Shown here: one piece after another, positions 8,545 to 22,546 of the stretch
How the letters are laid out: every line of letters begins with the position of its first letter
Position numbering within the stretch: the stretch's first letter is position 1
From: Chersky-806 sp038252255
GTDB lineage: Bacteria; Actinomycetota; Acidimicrobiia; IMCC26256; JAENVU01
Length of the DNA stretch: 64,000 nucleotides
Direction of reading: 5' to 3'
Assembly (NCBI GenBank): GCA_038252255.1
Contig: JBBSAM010000009.1
Location: 62,001 to 126,000, forward strand
Notes under the pieces: generated by a model
What the model was told of the DNA's origin: nothing
The model's database searches: none
Seen by the model: the letters and a program-made list of their open reading frames with translations, nothing else
Translations under genes and position numbers: made by a program

Positions 8545-9420
8545 TTACGCCAGCGCAGCCAGCAGGCGATCGATCTCGGCGGCGTCGGAGGTCGTCGGTA
8601 CGAGCACGACCTCGTCGCACCCCGTCTCGCGCAACGCGGCGAGCGTGTGGCGCAACGCGCTTGCGCCTGACAATCGGCACAGACCGGCCATTGCCCGCGC
8701 GGCGTGTTCGCCGAAGCTTGCGAGGTAGTCGAACGCGTGACCGAACAAGCGGTCTTCCGCGCCGTCGCCCAACGCGAACCACGAGCTCGTCGTCAGCCAC
8801 GGCCGGGACGTGCGTCCCGCGGCGGCCCATGCGTCTTCCACCCGCCGGAACGTCGCGTCGACACCGGCCGGATCCGGTCCGAGATCCCAGCCCGCGAGCC
8901 CGTCGGCCCAGAGCGCGCTGCGGGCGAGCGACTTGGGCCCCATCGACGCGGTGAGGATCGGCGGGCCGGCGGGTTGCGCGGGCTCCGGCCCGATCGCCGG
9001 CACGCCGTCGACGACGGCCTTCCCCTGCCAGACCTCGCGGAGGGTCGCGACCTGCTCGTCGAGCCGGGCGAAGCGACGGGCGAACGGCACCCCGACCGCT
9101 TCGTAGTCCGATTCGCGCCCGCCGACGCCGACGCCAACGGTCAGGCGCCCGCCCGAGAGCACGTCGATCGTGGCCATCTGCTTCGCGAAGCGCACCGCGT
9201 CGTGGCTCGGCAGCACCGCGACCGTGGAGACGATCCGCACGCGCTCGGTGGCCGCGGCGGCGAATGCCAGCGTGGCGACCAGCTCGTGGTTCGGATACGC
9301 GACCCGCTCCCCCACCGAGACGCTCGCGAACGGGCCGTCGTCGATGCGCCGGCACCACTCGAGGATCGCCGTGCGATCCACCCCGCGGACGAACGACGGA
9401 AGTGTCAGCCCGATCTGCAT
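8545..9420 (-). CDS. LLM class F420-dependent oxidoreductase (291 aa)
   Basis: Luciferase-like TIM-barrel oxidoreductase. It begins MQIGLTLPS, the usual family N terminus, and carries SVGERVAYPNHEL, ATERVRIVSTVAVLP and LSGGRLTVGVGVGGRESDYEAVGV, the core of the F420-binding barrel. The ATG at 9420 is used rather than in-frame codons further upstream because it starts the family N terminus. It lies 31 nt after the acyl-CoA dehydrogenase gene and is probably in the same operon. Not closely similar to the first LLM protein at 4670. Confidence 0.88.
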   Translation of the reverse strand: MQIGLTLPSFVRGVDRTAILEWCRRIDDGPFASVSVGERVAYPNHELVATLAFAAAATERVRIVSTVAVLPSHDAVRFAKQMATIDVLSGGRLTVGVGVGGRESDYEAVGVPFARRFARLDEQVATLREVWQGKAVVDGVPAIGPEPAQPAGPPILTASMGPKSLARSALWADGLAGWDLGPDPAGVDATFRRVEDAWAAAGRTSRPWLTTSSWFALGDGAEDRLFGHAFDYLASFGEHAARAMAGLCRLSGASALRHTLAALRETGCDEVVLVPTTSDAAEIDRLLAALA

Positions 9421-9451
9421 CTCTCTGGGTCGCTCCGGTGTCCGCGGGCCG

Positions 9452-10699
9452 CTAGGTGTTCTTCGGGACGTCCTTGAACGGCGCACCCTTGTTCGGGTCC
9501 GGCTCCTTGGGCAACCCGAGGACCCGTTCACCCAGGATGTTGCGTTGCACCTGGTCCGTGCCGCCGTAGATCGACGGGCCAGGCGAGAACAGGATCATCT
9601 CCTGCACCCCGCCGCCGTGCTCGGCGTCCTTGCCCATGAGCATCGTCTCGGCTCCGAGGATCTGCGTCCCGACCTCACGGTTGAGGCGCAGCATGTCGCT
9701 CATCATGAGCTTGGCCATGTTCGGCGCGCCGGCGCTTGCGCCACCACCCCGGGCCCGCAACGACGAGTACTTGCCGATCTGCTGCAGCGAGTACATGCGG
9801 GCCAGCTTCTGGCGCACGGTCGGGTCGGCCGCCCGGCCGGTCTCCTTGGCCAGCCTGATCAGGTTCTGGGCCATGTTGAGCCCACCACCACCGGTCCCGC
9901 CGGTACGGACCTGGCCGACGAGGTCACCCACCCGCTTGCCGAGCTGCCCCGAGAGCGGGCCGGGAAACGCGGACCCGGCGGCGCCGCTCCCGCCACTCCC
10001 CAACCCCGCCCGCTCGGCTGCGAGGGTGGTGTTGGTGACGGCCCAGCCGTTGTTCAGACCACCGATCATGTTCCAGTCGGGCACGCGCGCGCCGTCGATG
10101 AACACCTCGTTGAACATCGCGCGGCCGGTCATCTCGCGCAACGGACGGATCTCGACTCCCGGCTGCTGCATGTCGAACGCGAAGTACGAGATCCCCGTGT
10201 GCTTCGGCGCGTCGGGATCGGTACGGGCGATCAACATGCCGAGGTTGCAGATCTGCGCGGTGGACGTCCAGACCTTCTGCCCGGTGATGACCCACTCGTC
10301 GCCGTCGCGCTCGGCCTTGCACTGCAGACCTGCGAGGTCCGAGCCCGCACCCGGCTCGCTGAAGAGCTGGCACCAAGCGTCCTGGCCGTTCAGGATCCGC
10401 GTGAGCCACAGGTCCTTCTGCTCCCGCGTGCCGTGCGCGACGATCGTCGGCGCCGCGAGCAGGTACCCGAGCCCGGCCGGCGGCCCGATCGCACCCGCCT
10501 TCGCGAGCTCCTCGTTCACGACGTTGGCGAGCGCCCGGTTGTACCCGCGCCCGAAGTCCTCCTCGGGGAACGTCGGCGCCGCGTAGCCGGAGCGCAAGAG
10601 CCGCTCCCACCATTTTGCCACCGTGATCTCGGGGTCCCAGCTCTCGGCCAGCCACGCCCGGACCTCTTCACGCACCGACTCGGCGGTGATCACTGCCAT
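9452..10699 (-). CDS. Acyl-CoA dehydrogenase (FadE type)
   Basis: 415-residue FAD-dependent acyl-CoA dehydrogenase. Middle-domain motifs WCQLFSEPGAGSDLAGL and WVITGQKVWTS and the C-terminal IYGGTDQVQRNILGERVLGLP are clear. The catalytic Glu of the medium-chain type (YEGT) is replaced by Gly, but LAAERAGLG offers an isovaleryl-CoA-dehydrogenase-type Glu. A Gly/Ser/Ala-rich insertion (roughly residues 235-275) precedes the last helical bundle. AAGGAG lies 5 nt before the ATG, and the gene follows the ArsC-like gene by 10 nt. Confidence 0.92.
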   Translation of the reverse strand: MAVITAESVREEVRAWLAESWDPEITVAKWWERLLRSGYAAPTFPEEDFGRGYNRALANVVNEELAKAGAIGPPAGLGYLLAAPTIVAHGTREQKDLWLTRILNGQDAWCQLFSEPGAGSDLAGLQCKAERDGDEWVITGQKVWTSTAQICNLGMLIARTDPDAPKHTGISYFAFDMQQPGVEIRPLREMTGRAMFNEVFIDGARVPDWNMIGGLNNGWAVTNTTLAAERAGLGSGGSGAAGSAFPGPLSGQLGKRVGDLVGQVRTGGTGGGGLNMAQNLIRLAKETGRAADPTVRQKLARMYSLQQIGKYSSLRARGGGASAGAPNMAKLMMSDMLRLNREVGTQILGAETMLMGKDAEHGGGVQEMILFSPGPSIYGGTDQVQRNILGERVLGLPKEPDPNKGAPFKDVPKNT

Positions 10700-10709
10700 C
10701 GTGTCTCCT

Positions 10710-11069
10710 TCAGATTCCGTCGATCAGGCCGAGCACGTTCTCGGACGGCCGGGCGATCACCGCGCGCTCCCCGCGGAAGACCACGGGCCGCTCCATGAGC
10801 TCCGGGTGCTCGAGCAGGAGCTTCACGACCGCCGCGCGCGTCGTGTAGTCCGCGGCGTCGAGGCCCAGCTCCTTGAACCGCTTGTCCTTGCGCACGAGCT
10901 CCGCGGGCGGATTGGGAATCGCGTCGACGATCCGCTCGAGCGTGGCGCGGTCCGGTGGCGCCTTCAGATACTCGACGACATCTACACCGACGCCGCGCTC
11001 CGCCAGGATGTCGAGTGCGCCCCGGGACTTGCTGCACGACGGGTTGTGAAACACGACCACGGAATCCAC
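10710..11069 (-). CDS. ArsC/Spx-family thioredoxin-fold protein (arsenate-reductase-like)
   Basis: 119 residues matching the ArsC family: FHNPSCSKSRGALDIL contains the single active-site Cys followed by the SR typical of glutaredoxin-coupled arsenate reductases. RPVVFRGERAVIARPSENV matches the C-terminal block that usually reads RPivv...aRp. No other ars genes are nearby, so a general redox role is possible. GTG 11069 is chosen as it starts the fold; the open frame upstream is shadow of yceH. The stop overlaps the ribosome site of the following fadE. Confidence 0.85.
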   Translation of the reverse strand: MDSVVVFHNPSCSKSRGALDILAERGVGVDVVEYLKAPPDRATLERIVDAIPNPPAELVRKDKRFKELGLDAADYTTRAAVVKLLLEHPELMERPVVFRGERAVIARPSENVLGLIDGI

Positions 11070-11097
11070 GACCCGGAGATTAGTGCCGGACCCGGCA

Positions 11098-11811
11098 TCA
11101 ACCACCCAGGCTGTCGCGCAGCCTTTCGAGCTCCGCGCGCAACGCGGCGACCTCGGCTTCGAGGGCCTCGACGCGCTCGGCGAGCCCGTCGCTGCGCCCC
11201 ACACGGTCCGCGGGAACCTCAGGCGCGGCGCCGGCATCCGGAATCTCCCGCGGCCGGGCGGCGGTCTCGGGCTTCCAGCCGAGCGGTGCGTCGTCGGGGA
11301 TCCGGGCCGTGACCTCACCGCCGGCGTCCGTGAGCAGCTCGCGCACCCGAGCTTCCTTCTGCCCCGGTTCGCGGGGTAACCGCCGGGCCAGCGGTTCGTC
11401 ACGGCTCGCGAGACGGTCGAGCGTGTCTTCGATCGCCACGAGATCCTTGAACGGGTGCAATCGCTCGGTGCGGCTCTTCAGCTCACCGCGCGTCTGCGGA
11501 CCGCGCAGCAACATCACGCAGAGCAGCGCGGCTTCGGGCGGCCCGACCCCGAGCGCCTCGTCGAGCACCTGGCGGTACTTGATGACGCGGCTTCCCGGGT
11601 ACACGCCTCTGCGCACGAAGCTCCGCTCGCGCAGCGTGTCCAGCGCGGCTTCCACGGTCGGTTCGTCGTAGTGGACCACGGGCGAGCGGTTCGTCGACTG
11701 GTTGCACGCCGCGACCAGCGCGTTGAGGCTCAACGGATAGGTGTCGGGCGTCGTGCGCTCCTTCTCCAGGAGGCAACCGAGCACACGAGCTTCTTCGGGA
11801 CTGAGCGCCAT
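11098..11811 (-). CDS. YceH family protein (DUF480)
   Basis: 237 residues with the DUF480/YceH winged-helix pair: SPEEARVLGCLLEKERTTPDTYPLSLNALVAACNQ and the second LLRGPQTRGELKSRT. The last roughly 35 residues form a coiled coil (LAERVEALEAEVAALRAELERL). The family's cellular role is unsettled. TAGGCT ends 7 nt before the ATG and overlaps the stop region of aat, suggesting an internal leaderless promoter for this gene. Confidence 0.88.
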   Translation of the reverse strand: MALSPEEARVLGCLLEKERTTPDTYPLSLNALVAACNQSTNRSPVVHYDEPTVEAALDTLRERSFVRRGVYPGSRVIKYRQVLDEALGVGPPEAALLCVMLLRGPQTRGELKSRTERLHPFKDLVAIEDTLDRLASRDEPLARRLPREPGQKEARVRELLTDAGGEVTARIPDDAPLGWKPETAARPREIPDAGAAPEVPADRVGRSDGLAERVEALEAEVAALRAELERLRDSLGG

Positions 11812-11821
11812 GTGCGCCAGC

Positions 11822-12508
11822 CTATGAGCGGGCCGGCTCGGGCCAGCTCGGGCCCGGGAGCGCGAGTGCCGAGGCGGCCCGGCGGAGGTACTCCGAACGC
11901 TCGATCCCCACTGCGCCGAGCGACTCGAGATGCGGCGTCACCCACTGCACGTCGAAGACGGTCGCGCCCCCGGCGCGCAAGATGTCGACGGTGTTCAGCA
12001 CCGCGACCTTCGATGCGTCGGTGGCCCGGTGGAACATCGACTCCCCGGCGAAGAGCCCGCCGATCGCGACGCCGTAGAGACCGCCGACGAGCGCGCCGTC
12101 GTGCCACGTCTCGATGCTGTGGGCCCAACCCAGCTCGTGCAGGGTTGCGTACGCAGCCACGAACGACTCGTCGATCCACCCGTGCGGTCGGCGCGGATCA
12201 GCGCACGCGCGCATGACGGCTTCGAACGCAGTGTTGACGCGCAGCTCGAACCGGCGGTGTGACCGGCGGAGCGAACGCGAGACGTGCAGGCCCTCGAGCG
12301 GGATCACACCACGCGGATCGGGTGACCACCACGCGATCGGCCCGTTGCGGCCGAGCCGCATCGGGAAGATGCCGACGCGGTACGCCGCGAGCAGCGTGCC
12401 GGGCTCGAGGTCCGCCCCGACGCCGCAGATCTCGCGTTCGTCCGCCGACTCCGGGTCGGGGAGGTTCCAGCGGCTCGGCGCGGGCTCGATCGGCACGGGC
12501 TGCAGCAT
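11822..12508 (-). CDS. aat: Leucyl/phenylalanyl-tRNA--protein transferase
   Basis: Transfers Leu or Phe from aminoacyl-tRNA to proteins with basic N termini, marking them for N-degron proteolysis (known for the family). The 228 residues show GLLAAYRVGIFPM-type start (here GTLLAAYRVGIFPM), PIAWWSPDPRGVIP, HGWIDESFVAAY, GWAHSIETWHDGALVGGLYGVAIGGLFAGESMF and a final DVQWVTPHLESLGA. All landmark blocks are present. It ends 10 nt before yceH begins, with an in-line promoter between them. Confidence 0.95.
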   Translation of the reverse strand: MLQPVPIEPAPSRWNLPDPESADEREICGVGADLEPGTLLAAYRVGIFPMRLGRNGPIAWWSPDPRGVIPLEGLHVSRSLRRSHRRFELRVNTAFEAVMRACADPRRPHGWIDESFVAAYATLHELGWAHSIETWHDGALVGGLYGVAIGGLFAGESMFHRATDASKVAVLNTVDILRAGGATVFDVQWVTPHLESLGAVGIERSEYLRRAASALALPGPSWPEPARS

Positions 12509-12538
12509 CGCGCCCGTTCCGCCGGCCGGACGACGCGC

Positions 12539-18593
<6,055 letters not shown>

Positions 18594-18680
18594 CCGGTTC
18601 GGGGCCGCGACGAGCGCGCGGCCTCGGATCTCTTCCCTGCCCGGGACGACATTGGCCCTGCTGGGAGCGGAGAATCTACC

Positions 18681-19901
18681 TCACGCGAGCAGGCTTCGGG
18701 CTATCTGGGAGATTTGGATCTCGTCCGTACCGGCATAGATCTGGAGGACCTTCGCGTCCCGGGCCAACTGCTCCACCTCGAACTCCGCCATGTAGCCGTT
18801 GCCGCCGTGGAGCTGGACCGCTTCGAGGGCGACCTCGGTGGCCGCCCGGGCCGTGTACAGCTTCATCGCGGACGCCTCGGTGAGGTCCATCGGGACCCCC
18901 GCCGCGCCCTTCTCGAGGGCCCGGAAGACGAGGTTCTCGGTGTTGAGCCGGTGCACCTCCATCCGGGCCAGCTTCTCCTGGATCAGCTGGTGATCCCCGA
19001 TGGGCTTGCCGAAGCGCACCGTCTCCTTCGCGTACGCGATGCACAGCTCGAGGCAGCGCTCGATGATGCCGAGCGACATCGCCGCGACACCGGTCCGCTC
19101 GATCGAGAACGCCTGCTTCGCGCCTTCCCGGTAGGGGACGTCCTCCGTCTCGCCGAGCAGCCGGTCCTTGCCCGCGCGCACGTCGTCGAGGAAGAGCATC
19201 CCGGTCGGGGACGAGTGCATCCCCATCTTGCGCATCGCCTTCGTCTGCTCGAACCCTTCCATGCCCTTGTCGAGCACGAACGAGAGGATCTTGCGGTCCG
19301 ACGTCGGGTTCCCCTCGTCGAGCTTGCAGATGAAGATGGTGGTGTCGGCGTAGGGGCCGTTGGTGATGAAGGTCTTCTGGCCGTTGAGGATGTACTCGTC
19401 GCCGTCTCGGCGCGCCGTCGATTGCATGCGCCCGAACGCGTCGGAACCGGAGTCGGGCTCCGTGATCGCCCACGCGCCCACCTTGTCGAACGTGAGGAGA
19501 TCGAGCGCCCACCGCTCCTTCTGCCGGGAGGTTCCACGGCTCATGATCGTGCCCGCGGCGAGGCCGACGCTCACGCCCATCGCGGTCACCAACCCGGGCG
19601 AGCAACGGCAGAGCTCGATGATCGGCAGGAGCATGAAGCCCCCGGACCCGCCCGACTCGCGTTCCTCCTTCTCCACTGACTGGTCGTCGGCGGTGTCCGG
19701 CGTGGCCTCGGCGTCCAGGCGCTTCTTGAAGCCGTCGCGGGCCATCTGGTCCATGCCGAACGTGCGGTACAGCTTGCGGATCACCTCGTACGGCGGCGTG
19801 TCGCCGAACTCGAGCTCGTCCCGCTGCGGGCGGACCTCGGCCTCGACGAAGGCCCGGACCGCCTCACGGATCATCTTGTGCTCGTCGCTCCACTCGTACA
19901 T
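18681..19901 (-). CDS. Acyl-CoA dehydrogenase
   Basis: 406-residue FadE-type flavoenzyme with AWAITEPDSGSDAFGRM, YILNGQKTFITNGPYAD, VRFGKPIGDHQLIQEKLARM and the C-terminal IYAGTDEIQISQIARSLL. The medium-chain-type Glu (YEGT) is Ala here, while FSIERTGVAAM provides an isovaleryl-type Glu. An unusual acidic stretch (DTADDQSVEKEERESGGSGG, near residue 75) interrupts the N-terminal domain. GGAAGGA precedes the ATG. It lies 33 nt after the DUF35 gene, so it probably ends the thiolase-DUF35 transcript. Confidence 0.92.
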   Translation of the reverse strand: MYEWSDEHKMIREAVRAFVEAEVRPQRDELEFGDTPPYEVIRKLYRTFGMDQMARDGFKKRLDAEATPDTADDQSVEKEERESGGSGGFMLLPIIELCRCSPGLVTAMGVSVGLAAGTIMSRGTSRQKERWALDLLTFDKVGAWAITEPDSGSDAFGRMQSTARRDGDEYILNGQKTFITNGPYADTTIFICKLDEGNPTSDRKILSFVLDKGMEGFEQTKAMRKMGMHSSPTGMLFLDDVRAGKDRLLGETEDVPYREGAKQAFSIERTGVAAMSLGIIERCLELCIAYAKETVRFGKPIGDHQLIQEKLARMEVHRLNTENLVFRALEKGAAGVPMDLTEASAMKLYTARAATEVALEAVQLHGGNGYMAEFEVEQLARDAKVLQIYAGTDEIQISQIARSLLA

Positions 19902-19934
19902 CGCGCTGTCCTTCCGGAGGTCGGTACCGCCACC

Positions 19935-20375
19935 CTACTTTTGCGGCACGAACATCGGCACGACGACCGCGCGGTCTGGAACGGTCGGGAACGACAGCGC
20001 CCGGAAGCTCACCTCGACGGGCAGGTCGGCTCGCAGCGCGTCCGGTTCGGCATCCACGAGGTACGTCACGATCCGCACCTCGGGCGCTTCCTCGAGCGTG
20101 ACGAGCGCGGTGACGAACGGTGTCATCTCGGCGAACGCGGGGAGGAAGGGTCGCTGCACGACGGCCCAGGAGAACAACCGGGCCCGGCCGCTCGTGACGC
20201 GCCAGATGAGCACACCGCCACACGTCGGACAGGCCGCCTCCGGGTACCAGACCCACTCGCCGCACTCGGCGCACCAGGGGATGACCAGCTCGTGGCGCGC
20301 CGCGCCGGCGAAGAACTCGGCGGTGAGCGGATCCTCGAGGTCCGGGAGCGGGAAGTCGGGTCGCTTGATCGCCAT
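19935..20375 (-). CDS. Zn-ribbon / OB-fold DUF35 protein
   Basis: 146 residues: a rubredoxin-like zinc ribbon with two Cys pairs (CAECGEWVWYPEAACPTCGG) followed by an OB fold ending VSFRALSFPTVPDRAVVVPMF. DUF35 proteins partner thiolase-fold enzymes, for example the DUF35 domain of ChsH2 with the Ltp2 retro-aldolase in cholesterol side-chain degradation (established). Starting 5 nt after the thiolase-like gene makes a complex with it likely here. ATG 20375 follows AGGA closely. Confidence 0.87.
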   Translation of the reverse strand: MAIKRPDFPLPDLEDPLTAEFFAGAARHELVIPWCAECGEWVWYPEAACPTCGGVLIWRVTSGRARLFSWAVVQRPFLPAFAEMTPFVTALVTLEEAPEVRIVTYLVDAEPDALRADLPVEVSFRALSFPTVPDRAVVVPMFVPQK

Positions 20376-20380
20376 CGTTC

Positions 20381-21580
20381 CTAGGCCTTCGAGAGAATGA
20401 GGGTGCTGGCGTGGGCGCCCGTGTAGCCGCCGTAGACACCGACCTCGCAGTCCGGGACCTGGGCGCTCGCGGTCCCCCGCAGCTGCTTCACCAGCTCGAC
20501 GACGTGCGCGATCCCGAGCACGTACGCGTGCGAGAGCAGGCCACCGTGGGGATTGAACGGGAGCTTCCCCGCGTCGTGAAAGAGCGTGTCGCCCTCCACG
20601 AACCGACCGGCGTCCCCCTTCGGGCAGAAGCCGATGTCCTCGATCTGCATGAGCGACACGACCGTGAACGGGTCGTAGGCGGTGAGCACGTCGACGTCGG
20701 CGGGTGTGAGACCGGCCATCGCGAACGCCGGTGGCGCGGAGAAGACCTGCGGCGTGCTCGTGAAGTCCGCCTGCTGGCTCCAGTGCGTGCCGCTGCCGGA
20801 GAGCCCTTCCGCGACTCCTCTCACCACTGCCGGTGGCTGCGGAAGATCCTTGGCCCGTTCGACGCTCGTCGTCACGTACGCCGCACCACCATCCGAGATG
20901 AGGCAGGAGTCGAACAACCGGAGCGGCTCGGCGAGGTACGGCGACGCGAGGTAGTCGTCGATCGTCATCCTCTTCCCGTGCATCACGGCCGCCGGATTGA
21001 GGTTCGCGTGTCTCCGGCACGCGACCGCGACCGCGCCGAACTGCTCCTCCGTCGTACCGAACTCAATCATGTGCCGGCGCATGATCGTGGCGAAGTAGAC
21101 GGGCTGCGGGAACCAGCCGAACGGCACTTCGAGGTTCTGCTTGGCCGTCTGCGTCGCGTGCACCTCGCCCGGTCCGCCCGTCATCGACGCCCGTTGCGTC
21201 GCCCACGCAACCGGGAAGACGTTGAGCACGTGACGCGCCTGGCCGCCGCCGATCGCCTTCGCCGCGAGGTACGGCGCGGTGCCGGCCCAGCTCATCCCGC
21301 CACCCCAGTGCGACGACCACATCTCGTGCGACGTGCCGAAGTGCTCGTGGAACGCCCCGACGTCGAAGTCGGCGAACGCGCCCGAGTACGTGAACCCGTC
21401 GATGTCCTCGGGCTGCAGCCCGGCGTCGGCGATCGCGCGGGCGGCCGCTTCGGCTCCGATCTCCCGGGCGGTGCGCCCGGAGGCCTTCGTGTACGCGGTC
21501 TCGCCGATGCCGACGATGGCGACCTGGCCGTTCACGTCGTCGAACGGAGTCGCGTGGCCCCAATCGGGCGTTGCCGTCAC
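20381..21580 (-). CDS. Thiolase-fold protein without nucleophilic Cys (Ltp2-like lipid-transfer/acetyltransferase family)
   Basis: 399-residue thiolase-superfamily protein. Where condensing thiolases have the nucleophile Cys, this protein reads GGGMSWAGTAPYLAA, so no Cys is present. It keeps YDPFT and the downstream GGLLSHAY, two Tyr positions that resemble those used by the Ltp2 retro-aldolase, and ends GGYTGAHASTLIL. I infer a retro-aldol or acyl-transfer role with the adjoining DUF35 protein. GTG 21580 is preferred: TAGCCT ends 7 nt before it, and the longer upstream frame is antisense to the acetyltransferase. Confidence 0.85.
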   Translation of the reverse strand: MTATPDWGHATPFDDVNGQVAIVGIGETAYTKASGRTAREIGAEAAARAIADAGLQPEDIDGFTYSGAFADFDVGAFHEHFGTSHEMWSSHWGGGMSWAGTAPYLAAKAIGGGQARHVLNVFPVAWATQRASMTGGPGEVHATQTAKQNLEVPFGWFPQPVYFATIMRRHMIEFGTTEEQFGAVAVACRRHANLNPAAVMHGKRMTIDDYLASPYLAEPLRLFDSCLISDGGAAYVTTSVERAKDLPQPPAVVRGVAEGLSGSGTHWSQQADFTSTPQVFSAPPAFAMAGLTPADVDVLTAYDPFTVVSLMQIEDIGFCPKGDAGRFVEGDTLFHDAGKLPFNPHGGLLSHAYVLGIAHVVELVKQLRGTASAQVPDCEVGVYGGYTGAHASTLILSKA

Positions 21581-21604
21581 GGGCGCGAGGCTAACGTCCG
21601 CCCG
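21581..21604. promoter_or_regulatory. 24-bp divergent leaderless promoter with overlapping -10 hexamers
   Basis: Plus strand: TAACGT (21592-21597) ends 7 nt before ATG 21605. Minus strand: TAGCCT (complement of 21588-21593) ends 7 nt before GTG 21580. The two hexamers share the TA at 21592-21593, so RNA polymerase could not open both at once. No ribosome-binding site fits in the space, so both transcripts should start at or next to the initiation codon. Confidence 0.7.
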
Positions 21605-22417
21605 ATGCCGACTCGTCTCGATGCCGCGGCCACCTCCGAAGCCGTTGCCGGCAACCTCAACCTGCTCGAGTTCACCCGCGAAGACGTTCGCTGGCAACGC
21701 CCGCACACGATCCTCGAAGAGAGCGGCGTGCTCATGTTCGCGGGCGCGTCGGACTTCCCCGCGTACAACAACGGGGTGCACCGGGCCGACGACTCCGTAC
21801 CCGCAGAAGAGGTGATCGCCCGGGCCCGTGAGTTCTTCGCGGCGCGCAATCGTGGGTTCTCGGTGTGGATCCGCGACACCGGCGAGGACGACGACCTCGC
21901 GGCGGCTGCAGACGCCGCGATGATCGGTGCGTTCGCCGATTCACCCCAGATGATCTGCCGGACGCGCCTCGCGGATCGCCCGCTTCCCGACGGGGTCGAG
22001 ATCCGGATGGTCTCCGACGCGGCCGGCGTCGCCGAGTACGCGGACGTCACGGCGAAGGCCTACGTAAGCCTCGGTTCCCCGGATGACGCGACGCGGAGCC
22101 ACTTCAACGGGCCGAACGCGATGCTGGCGCCGCACGTGCACTCGGCCGTCGCGTACCTCGAGGGCGCGCCGGTCTCCGTCGCGCAGATCCTGCTCAGCCA
22201 CGGGATCGCGGGCGTGTACTGGGTCGGCAGCCTCGAAGCGGCTCGGGGCCGGGGCATTGCCGAGGCGGTCACCCGTCACGTGACGAACCTCGGCTTCGAC
22301 CTCGGCGCGACGAACGTGCAGCTGCAGGCGTCGCCGATGGGCGAACCGATCTACCGCCGCATGGGCTACGAGGATCTCCACCGCCGCGAGTTCCGCCTCG
22401 CCCCACCCCCGACCTGA
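21605..22417 (+). CDS. GNAT family N-acetyltransferase (270 aa)
   Basis: The C-terminal half carries the acetyl-CoA-binding GNAT core: GIAGVYWVGSLEAARGRGIAEAVTRHV (the R-x-x-G-x-G/A loop region) followed by YRRMGYEDLHRREFRL. The N-terminal half (about 130 residues) looks like a degenerate second GNAT-like domain, as in other 270-residue actinobacterial members. Substrate unknown. Start 21605 is set by the TAACGT hexamer 7 nt upstream; the frame remains open upstream, antisense to the thiolase-like gene. Confidence 0.85.
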   Translation: MPTRLDAAATSEAVAGNLNLLEFTREDVRWQRPHTILEESGVLMFAGASDFPAYNNGVHRADDSVPAEEVIARAREFFAARNRGFSVWIRDTGEDDDLAAAADAAMIGAFADSPQMICRTRLADRPLPDGVEIRMVSDAAGVAEYADVTAKAYVSLGSPDDATRSHFNGPNAMLAPHVHSAVAYLEGAPVSVAQILLSHGIAGVYWVGSLEAARGRGIAEAVTRHVTNLGFDLGATNVQLQASPMGEPIYRRMGYEDLHRREFRLAPPPT

Positions 22418-22433
22418 GCCGCAGACCCTCCCA

Positions 22434-22480
22434 CCGTTTGTGCCAAGAGGTTCCCCAGAGAACCCAACCAGCACAAGCGG
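22434..22480. repeat. 47-nt imperfect palindrome, copy A (probable terminator)
   Basis: Outer arms CCGTTTGTGC and GCACAAGCGG pair over 10 bp (one G-T), and inner arms GGTTC and GAACC enclose a 6-nt loop. It starts 16 nt after the acetyltransferase stop. It is the same length as, and clearly related to, the element at 54048-54094, also just downstream of a plus-strand gene. Confidence 0.6.
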
Positions 22481-22546
22481 AAGCGCTCGGACGGCGAGGA
22501 CGGCGCAATCTGACGGGTCGTCAGGTGGCGCGATAGCGTCGAAATC

